DNA of 46,270 nt, from positions 5,464,119 to 5,510,388 of the forward strand of contig NZ_JTIY01000001.1 of the NCBI RefSeq assembly GCF_000818175.1, written 5' to 3'. A program made the position numbers and the translations under genes. This DNA comes from Streptomyces sp. AcH 505. GTDB taxonomy: Bacteria > Actinomycetota > Actinomycetes > Streptomycetales > Streptomycetaceae. The first letter of the stretch is position 1; each line of letters begins with the position of its first letter. Positions 40,876 to 46,270 of this stretch are shown here, in pieces. A model generated the notes under the pieces. It worked only from the letters and a program-made list of their open reading frames with translations, ran no database searches and was not told where the DNA came from.

Positions 40876-42003
40876 TTGTCACAAACCCCGTTGAACTCCA
40901 CCACCTTCACCGGCGACGCCGCGCCCTACGGCGGCGGCGACCCGTACGCCGACTACCGCACCGCCGAACTGCCCTTCACCCAGCTCGCCGATCTCGCCGA
41001 CCGGCGGCTCGGCGCCGGTGTCGTCGCCGCCAACGACGAGTTCTTCGCCGAGCGCGAGAATCTGCTGAAGCCGGGCGTCGCCGAGTTCGACCCCGAGCGC
41101 TTCGGACACAAGGGCAAGATCATGGACGGCTGGGAGACCCGCCGCAGGCGCGGTGTCTCGGCGGGCCGACCGCACCCCACGGACACCGACCACGACTGGG
41201 CTCTCGTCCGGCTCGGCGCGCCCGGGGTGATCCGGGGAATCGTCGTCGACACCGCCCACTTCCGTGGCAACTACCCGCAGGCGGTGTCGGTCGAAGGCGC
41301 TTCGGTGCCTGGCTCGCCGTCCCCCGAGACGCTGCTCGGCGACGACGTGAAGTGGACAACGCTGGTACCCCGTACGGCAGTCGGCGGCCACGCGGCCAAC
41401 GGCTTCAGCGTCGACGCCGAACAGCGCTTCACCCATCTGCGGCTCAACCAGCACCCGGACGGCGGGATCGCCCGGCTGCGGGTGTACGGCGAGGTCGCCC
41501 CCGACCCGGGGTGGCTGACCGCGCTCGGTACGTTCGACCTCGTCGCGCTGGAGAACGGCGGCCGGGTCGAGGACGCGTCCGACCGCTTCTACTCCCCGGC
41601 CACCAACACCATCCAGCCGGGTCGCTCCCACAAGATGGACGACGGCTGGGAGACCAGGCGCCGCCGCGACCAGGGCAACGACTGGATCAGCTACGCGCTG
41701 GCGACGCAGTCCGAGATCCGCGCCGTCGAGATCGACACCGCCTACCTCAAGGGCAACGCTGCGGGCTGGGCGACCCTTTCGGTGCGCGACGGCGAGAGCG
41801 GCGCGTGGACCGAGATCCTGCCCCGCACCCGGCTCCAGCCGGACACGAACCACCGGTTCGTGCTGCCGTCCGCCGCGGTCGCCACGCACGTACGGATCGA
41901 CATCTTCCCCGACGGCGGTATCTCCCGGCTCCGCCTCTTCGGCTCGCTGACCGAACAGGGCGCGGCCCGACTGGCGGCCCGCCACCAGGAGTTGGGAGGC
42001 TGA
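40876..42003 (+). CDS. alc: Allantoicase
   Basis: A 375-residue enzyme that hydrolyses allantoate to ureidoglycolate and urea. It is built of two copies of the allantoicase domain. Copy 1, about 65-190, has KIMDGWETRRRRG, HDWALVRLGAPGVIRGIVVD and TAHFRGNYP. Copy 2, about 245-360, has HKMDDGWETRRRRD, NDWISYALATQSEIRAVEID and TAYLKGN. The repeated DGWETRRRR and W(A/I)xxx segments show the internal duplication clearly. The start is a TTG at 40876 with AAAGGA upstream, coupled closely to allB. The product still needs a ureidoglycolate lyase or amidohydrolase to release glyoxylate, and none is seen here. Its stop codon lies in the first unit of a tandem repeat. Confidence 0.95.
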   Translation: MSQTPLNSTTFTGDAAPYGGGDPYADYRTAELPFTQLADLADRRLGAGVVAANDEFFAERENLLKPGVAEFDPERFGHKGKIMDGWETRRRRGVSAGRPHPTDTDHDWALVRLGAPGVIRGIVVDTAHFRGNYPQAVSVEGASVPGSPSPETLLGDDVKWTTLVPRTAVGGHAANGFSVDAEQRFTHLRLNQHPDGGIARLRVYGEVAPDPGWLTALGTFDLVALENGGRVEDASDRFYSPATNTIQPGRSHKMDDGWETRRRRDQGNDWISYALATQSEIRAVEIDTAYLKGNAAGWATLSVRDGESGAWTEILPRTRLQPDTNHRFVLPSAAVATHVRIDIFPDGGISRLRLFGSLTEQGAARLAARHQELGG

Positions 42004-42038
42004 CCGGCTGACCGGCTGACCGGCTGACCGGCTGACCG
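42001..42038. repeat. Tandem TGACCGGC repeat after allantoicase
   Basis: TGACCGGC is repeated with an 8-bp period, about 4.7 times, from the allantoicase stop codon onward. Each unit carries a TGA, and the 8-bp period puts stops in different frames, so read-through would be ended quickly whatever the frame. It is likely a slippage product and could vary between strains. Confidence 0.8.
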
Positions 42039-42083
42039 AAGGGACGGGGGACGCGCTGCGGCAGCAGGGCCTGGGCGACCGGC

Positions 42084-42824
42084 CTACGCGGCGTGGCCGC
42101 CGTCCACCGCGAACTCCGCCCCCGTCACATAGCCGGCCTCGTCACCGGCCAGGAACGCCACCATCGCCGCCACCTCGTCCGCCGAGCCGTACCGGCCGAG
42201 CGCCGTCATGGCGCTCTGGGCCGGTGAGTGCGGCCCGTGGGCCGGATTCATGTCCGTGTCCGTCGGGCCCGGGTGGACGATGTTGGCGGTGATGCCGCGC
42301 TCGCCCAACTCCCGTGCCAGTGCCTTCGTCAGACCGATCAGCGCCGACTTGCTCGTCGCGTAGAGCGTGCCGCCGGGGCCCGGCACGCGCTGCGTCATAC
42401 AACTGCCGACGGTGACGATCCGGCCGCCGCGGCCCAGCCGCGACGCCGCCGCCTGCGAGGCGAGGAACACACCCCGGACATTCACGTCAAGCGTCCGGGA
42501 CACCTCGTCGGCGGTGAAGCCGTCGAGCGGACCGAGCAGCCCCACGCCCACGTTGTTGACGAGGATGTCGAGCTTCCCGAGGCCGGCCACCGTACGGTCC
42601 ACCGCCCCGGCCGCCTCCGCCGGGTCGGCCGAATCGGCGCGCAGCGCGAGCCCGCGCCGCCCCGTCGCCTCGATCTTCCGTACGACGGCGAGCGCCGCCT
42701 CCTCGCCCGTCACATAGGTGAGCGCCACATCCGCGCCGTCCTGCGCGAGCCGCAGCGCCGTCGCCGCTCCGATACCCCGGCTGCCGCCGGTGACCAGTGC
42801 AGTCCTGCCGTCCAGTGCGGACAT
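42084..42824 (-). CDS. Short-chain dehydrogenase/reductase (classical SDR)
   Basis: A 246-residue NAD(P)-dependent oxidoreductase. TGGSRGIGAATALRL is the cofactor loop, NNVGVGLLG the NNAG-type motif, S in VTVGSCMT and Y-x-x-x-K in LYATSKSAL the catalytic residues. PTDTDMNPAHG follows the active site. Overall it resembles 3-oxoacyl-ACP reductase-like SDRs of secondary metabolism and detoxification; substrate unknown. The ATG at 42824 has GGGAG upstream. It is divergent from the BAAT-type lipoprotein gene; the 184 bp between them should hold both promoters, but I see no clear operator. Confidence 0.88.
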   Translation of the reverse strand: MSALDGRTALVTGGSRGIGAATALRLAQDGADVALTYVTGEEAALAVVRKIEATGRRGLALRADSADPAEAAGAVDRTVAGLGKLDILVNNVGVGLLGPLDGFTADEVSRTLDVNVRGVFLASQAAASRLGRGGRIVTVGSCMTQRVPGPGGTLYATSKSALIGLTKALARELGERGITANIVHPGPTDTDMNPAHGPHSPAQSAMTALGRYGSADEVAAMVAFLAGDEAGYVTGAEFAVDGGHAA

Positions 42825-43008
42825 GAGCCGTCTCCCTCTTCCGTGGTGAGGCGCCGACGGACGAAGCTCCCGCCGCACGCTGCATACGATGAAAGCGGCG
42901 CGGCGGCGACGCCGCTGGCGGCTATCGGACCCCAGGCTCGGCAACCGCCAACACGGCCCACGGAGCGCCCACTTGCTATCCGGCCGGGCCCGAACGAACA
43001 ATCGGAGG

Positions 43009-44259
43009 ATGCGGCAGTCGAAGGTTCGTACGGCCTCGGTGGTATTCGCTCTCCCGGTCGCCATGCTCGTGGCGGCCGGCTGCGGAAGCGGCGGTGTGAA
43101 GCACAGCGAGCACGCCGTGTTGAGCGTCGACAGGCCCGTCTCACTCGCCGACGCACCGGTGCGGCTGCGCTTCACCGGCCTACGCCCGGGGGAAGAGGTC
43201 ACCGCGGGTTCCAGTGCCGTGGACGCCCGGCACCGGACGTGGACGGGCAAGGCCGTCCTGACCGCCGACAAGCACGGCGTGATCGATCTCGACCGCGACG
43301 CCCCGAAGTCCGGCACCTACCGGGGCGTCGACGCCATGGGGCTGTTCTGGTCGATGACACCGCGCGGCGCCGACCCGGTGACCTCGTGGTTCCAGCCGCC
43401 GAAGCAGACGTCCTCGTTCTCCGTACGGATCACCCTGCGCGCGGGCGACCGCACCGTCGCGGCGAAGACGCTCACCCGCACCACGGTCGGGCGCGGGGTG
43501 CGGCACACCACGCTCACCGAGGCGCGCGACCAGGTCAGCGGGGAGCTGTATCTGCCGCCCGCAGGCGCCCGGCAGGGAGCGCCCGTCCTGCTGCTCGGCG
43601 GCTCGGAGGGCGGGGTGAGCTACAGCGGTCGTGCGGCGCTGCTCGCCTCGCGTGGCCATCCGGCCCTGGCTGTCTGCTACTTCGGGTGTCAGGACGACGG
43701 GCCGCCGAAGAGCCTGGAGCGCATCCCCATGGAGTACTTCGCCACGGCGGCGCGGGTGCTGGACCGGCGGGCCGGCGCCGCTCCGGGACGTACGACGGTC
43801 GTCGGCGCCTCCCGGGGCACCGAACCGGCCCAACTGCTGGTCCAGGACTACCCGGAGCTGGTTCGCAACGCGGTCGTGTTCGCCCCGAGCGCGCGCACCG
43901 GTCCGGGCTATCCGCACGGCGGTGTCGCGTGGACGAAGGACGGCAAGCCGGCCGAGGCCGCGCCGATACCGCTCGACAACGTACGCGGAAGTGTCCTCGC
44001 CGTTGCGGGCGCCGACGACAAGGTGTGGGACTCGGCCACCTCGGCGCAGCTCATCGCCTCGGGGCAGAGTGTCACGGGAGTGTCGTACCGGGCGCTGGTG
44101 TACCCGGGCGCCGGGCACGGCGTGACGAACCTTCCCTATTTCCCCTCCGGCACGGTCGTCGAGAGCGGGGCGCGCGAGGATCTGGGTGGTACGCGTGCGG
44201 GCAACGCCCGTGCCGCCGAGCAGAGTTGGCCGCAGGCCCTGAAGCTGATGGGCGACTGA
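43009..44259 (+). CDS. Lipoprotein with acyl-CoA thioesterase/BAAT fold
   Basis: A 416-residue exported hydrolase-like protein. The signal peptide ends in a lipobox (LVAAGC), so the protein should be membrane-tethered. Residues about 35-165 form the Ig-like BAAT N-terminal domain (LRFTGLRPGEEVTAGSSAVD, FWSMTP). The rest is an alpha/beta hydrolase (BAAT_C): nucleophile serine in GASRGTEPA, acid in AGADDKVWDSATS, histidine in GAGHGVTNLPYFP. Bacterial relatives are annotated as acyl-CoA thioesterases, yet an extracellular location makes acyl-CoA an unlikely substrate. Start uncertain: GGAGG directly abuts the ATG at 43009, which is too close; a TTG at 42973 with GGAG seven bases upstream is a better-spaced alternative. 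Confidence 0.85.
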   Translation: MRQSKVRTASVVFALPVAMLVAAGCGSGGVKHSEHAVLSVDRPVSLADAPVRLRFTGLRPGEEVTAGSSAVDARHRTWTGKAVLTADKHGVIDLDRDAPKSGTYRGVDAMGLFWSMTPRGADPVTSWFQPPKQTSSFSVRITLRAGDRTVAAKTLTRTTVGRGVRHTTLTEARDQVSGELYLPPAGARQGAPVLLLGGSEGGVSYSGRAALLASRGHPALAVCYFGCQDDGPPKSLERIPMEYFATAARVLDRRAGAAPGRTTVVGASRGTEPAQLLVQDYPELVRNAVVFAPSARTGPGYPHGGVAWTKDGKPAEAAPIPLDNVRGSVLAVAGADDKVWDSATSAQLIASGQSVTGVSYRALVYPGAGHGVTNLPYFPSGTVVESGAREDLGGTRAGNARAAEQSWPQALKLMGD

Positions 44260-44295
44260 GTCACCCGGCGGAGACTGCGCGGACCCGCCCCGCGG

Positions 44296-45246
44296 TTACG
44301 GCTTCGCCTTCGCCCACGGTTTGACCCCGAGCTTCCCTGTGGTGCCGAGGTCGAGCTTCGGGGTCACCGTCACCGGGTCGGCGCCGGCCTTCGCCCGGAC
44401 CCGTACGTAGGGCACGTTCACCGCCGTCCCCATCTGGGTGGTGTTGCGCCAGACCAGGGCGGAGGTGGCCTCCTCGCCCGGCTTGAGGGTGACGGGCCCC
44501 GGCGGCGTGTCGGGTCCCGCGCCGGTGGAGATCTCGGCGCTGCCTTCGAGTATCTGCACGCCGTCGACGGGCTTACGGTCCTCGTCGAGGAGTTGCAGCA
44601 GCGGATAGCCCTCGACGGTGTAGGTGCGCGTGCCGCAGTTGTCGAGGTGCAGGCCCACGACCCGCAGTCCCATGGCCGCGTCTCCTCGGTCGACGCTGAC
44701 GCGGATCCCCGAGGCGGGGCAGGCACCCGGCTCGGTCGGCGCCTCGGCTGCGGGGACCTTGGTCACCTCCAGCACCCTGGCCCCCGTGGTCCGTGGCGCC
44801 CCGGGCGTCAGCGCTTCGGCCTGGACCGTGCCGCGTACGGTCCTGCCAGGACCGACGTCGCGCACGGTCACGGTCCGGTTGGACATGGCGCCGCCGTCAG
44901 CGCTCTGGAAGGTGATGATGACCGTGTAAGTCAGCGTCTCGGCGCTCTTGTTGGTGACCTCGTAGGCGGCGGAGATCCCCGAATACAGGCTGTCGGCGTG
45001 GACGGAGTAGTCGTCGGACGGCGTGCGGGAAGGCGACGGCAAGGTCACCGAGGTGACCCGTACGCCGTCCTTGCCCGGATCGTCGACCGGTGTGCCGGAC
45101 GGCGAACCGGCCGCGCCCGCACCTCGGTCCCCGGCGCCCGCGGGCTCCGTCCCGCAGCCCGTGAGCAGCAGAGCGGTCGCGGCGAGGGCCGCCAGGAAGG
45201 GTGCGGGCGCGGCGGGGGCCGGGCGGAAGGCGGAGGGTCTGCTCAT
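44296..45246 (-). CDS. DUF4232 domain lipoprotein
   Basis: A 316-residue lipoprotein. The signal peptide ends in a lipobox (ALLLTGC) and is followed by a Gly/Ser/Pro-rich linker. Residues about 60-165 form a beta domain like those that follow lipoprotein linkers (VRVTSVTLPSPSRTPSDDYS; YEVTNKSAETLTYTV). The C-terminal half is DUF4232: CPASGIRVSVDRGDAAMGLR, LHLDNCGTRTYTVEGYPLLQ, with the paired cysteines typical of the family. DUF4232 proteins are common on Actinobacterial cell surfaces and their role is unknown. The gene is convergent with the BAAT-type gene, separated by 36 bases. Confidence 0.85.
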   Translation of the reverse strand: MSRPSAFRPAPAAPAPFLAALAATALLLTGCGTEPAGAGDRGAGAAGSPSGTPVDDPGKDGVRVTSVTLPSPSRTPSDDYSVHADSLYSGISAAYEVTNKSAETLTYTVIITFQSADGGAMSNRTVTVRDVGPGRTVRGTVQAEALTPGAPRTTGARVLEVTKVPAAEAPTEPGACPASGIRVSVDRGDAAMGLRVVGLHLDNCGTRTYTVEGYPLLQLLDEDRKPVDGVQILEGSAEISTGAGPDTPPGPVTLKPGEEATSALVWRNTTQMGTAVNVPYVRVRAKAGADPVTVTPKLDLGTTGKLGVKPWAKAKP

Positions 45247-45313
45247 CGGGTCATCCCATCAGGGCGTTGACCACGCACGCGTGACGGAGGCCACAGCTCC
45301 GGTCACAGGAGTG

Positions 45314-46270
45314 TCACAAGTGCACGCTCTCACCCGCGAGCCAGACCCGGTCGGGGCGCAGCTCGGCGTCGAGCGACACCAAGTCGGCGCGCAGCCCCGG
45401 GAGCAGGGCGCCCCGGTCGGTCAGGCCCAGCAGCCGCGCTGCGTTCGTCGCCGCCATCCGTACGGCGTCGGCGAGCGGCAGTCCGATGCCGAGCACCGCG
45501 CGGCGGAAGGCGTCAGCGACGAACAGGGTGGAGCCGGCGAGTGTGTCCGTGCCGCGCAGTCGTGCCACGCCGTCGGTGACGGTGACCTCCCGGTCGGCGA
45601 ACCGGTAGGTGCCGTCGGAGAGTCCGGCGGCCGGCATGGCGTCGCTGACGAGCAGCAGCCGGTCGGCCCCGGCCGTCCGGTGGGCCAACCGGACCGTGTC
45701 GTCTGCCAGATGGTGCCCGTCCAGGATCAACTCGCAGCTCAGCCTGGGGTCGAGCAGCGCTGCCGCCGCCGGCCCCGGCTCCCGGTGGTGCAGGGGCGGC
45801 ATCGCGTTGAAGAGATGGGTGACGGCGCGTGCGCCGGCCGCCGCCGCCCGGCCGAACTGCTCGGCCGTCGCGTCGCTGTGCCCGAGACAGAACAGCAGGT
45901 CGTCCGCGTGCTCGCGGATCAGCTCGACGGCGCCGGGCAGTTCGGGCGCGACGGTCATCGACCGGGCGTGGCCGCCCGCCGCTGCCAGCAGCCGCGCCAG
46001 CGCCGCCCGGTCAGGGGTGCGCAGGGCGTCACGGGTCTGCGCACCTCGCCGCTCGGGCGACAGGAAGGGGCCCTCGAAGTGGATCCCCGCGAGCGAGGGC
46101 GCCGAGCCGTCCTCGATCACCTCGGCGACGGCGCGCGCCGCCGCCTCCATCGCCGGCGGCGCCGTCGTGGCGACGGACGCCAGCATGGTGGTCGTACCGC
46201 GCGCCAGATGGCCGGCCGCCGCCGCCCGTACGTCGGCCGGGTCGCCGGTGTAGACCGAGTGGCCGGCGCC
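45314..46270 (-). CDS. nagA: N-acetylglucosamine-6-phosphate deacetylase, 5' end outside window
   Basis: The C-terminal 318 residues of NagA are present; the start lies beyond the right edge, and the frame is open to the last base (GAGHSVYTGDPADVRAAAAG). The enzyme removes the acetyl group from GlcNAc-6-phosphate. Catalytic/metal segments: GIHFEGPFLSPERRGAQ (Glu and His), LFCLGHSDATAEQF and VTHLFNAMPPLHHREPG (metal histidines), ILDGHHL and LVSDAMPAAG (catalytic Asp). The C-terminus (LLPGLRADLVSLDAELRPDRVW) is typical. Together with the chitosanases it hints at aminosugar use in this region, but they are 11 kb apart and no DasR-type site was noticed near it. Confidence 0.93.
   Translation of the reverse strand, partial: GAGHSVYTGDPADVRAAAAGHLARGTTTMLASVATTAPPAMEAAARAVAEVIEDGSAPSLAGIHFEGPFLSPERRGAQTRDALRTPDRAALARLLAAAGGHARSMTVAPELPGAVELIREHADDLLFCLGHSDATAEQFGRAAAAGARAVTHLFNAMPPLHHREPGPAAAALLDPRLSCELILDGHHLADDTVRLAHRTAGADRLLLVSDAMPAAGLSDGTYRFADREVTVTDGVARLRGTDTLAGSTLFVADAFRRAVLGIGLPLADAVRMAATNAARLLGLTDRGALLPGLRADLVSLDAELRPDRVWLAGESVHL

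Noticed and set aside
1..46270. CRISPR array, tRNA, rRNA, insertion sequence or prophage
   Set aside because: No regularly spaced repeats with unique spacers, no cloverleaf-like intergenic sequence, no transposase or integrase motif, and no phage protein was seen.

Overview
This 46.3-kb window is chromosomal DNA of a Streptomyces or a close relative. The G+C content is very high and third codon positions are strongly G/C. There are GTG and TTG starts, stop/start overlaps, Svp-type phosphopantetheinyl transferase and Streptomyces-style proteins (SAV_915, DUF4232 and DUF5955 families). As I recall it, the order gcl - catalase - glxR - hyi - urate genes - malate synthase - MobA-like - DUF5955 - allR - allantoinase - allantoicase resembles the purine/glyoxylate region of S. 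coelicolor; I could not check this. I saw no rRNA, tRNA, CRISPR array, insertion sequence or replication origin.

Layout. 1-2.4 kb: start of a leftward exported protein, then a VWA protein overlapping a membrane-anchored partner. 2.6-5.4 kb: metallophosphoesterase overlapping an Svp-like PPTase, then an AlkZ/AlkX-like protein. 5.4-7.1 kb: leftward SAV_915 gene coupled to a lysA-type decarboxylase. 7.3-11.6 kb: GAF-LuxR regulator divergent from two coupled acyl-CoA synthetases. 11.5-13.1 kb: SDR remnant, GNAT protein and a zinc-ribbon/Mrr-like protein. 13.4-19.0 kb: glyoxylate branch (gcl, katA, glxR, hyi). 19.1-20.6 kb: cell-surface lipoprotein. 20.7-26.7 kb: L-rhamnose catabolism (LacI regulator, rhaB, rhaD, rhaI). 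26.9-32.8 kb: urate genes (small thiamine-binding-like protein plus HTH protein, uraD, uraH, uricase, 8-oxoguanine-type deaminase, NCS2 purine permease). 32.8-34.6 kb: two tandem GH46 chitosanases. 34.8-42.0 kb: TIGR03086 protein, then malate synthase, MobA-like, DUF5955, IclR regulator, allantoinase and allantoicase. 42-46.3 kb: SDR, BAAT-type lipoprotein, DUF4232 lipoprotein and the 3' part of nagA.

How it works together. Permease, deaminase, uricase, HIU hydrolase, OHCU decarboxylase, allantoinase and allantoicase take purines to ureidoglycolate. Glyoxylate then leaves through Gcl-GlxR (to glycerate, with Hyi for hydroxypyruvate) or through malate synthase. Catalase removes the H2O2 made by uricase. 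Xanthine dehydrogenase, a ureidoglycolate-cleaving enzyme, urease and glycerate kinase are not in the window. The strongest non-coding result is a set of shared operators. Tandem TTCC-N7-GGAA-type repeats with 21-bp centre spacing lie at gcl, hyi-glxR and allR/allB. A second element, CAACAAASTGTTGACG, is almost identical at katA and the uraD-uraH-uricase operon (20 of 21 positions over its full length) and recurs in weaker form at malate synthase. The rhamnose genes carry a separate LacI-like operator, TGAAWYRWTTCA. Together these suggest an AllR-centred regulon with a rhamnose cassette and a chitosanase pair lying inside it.
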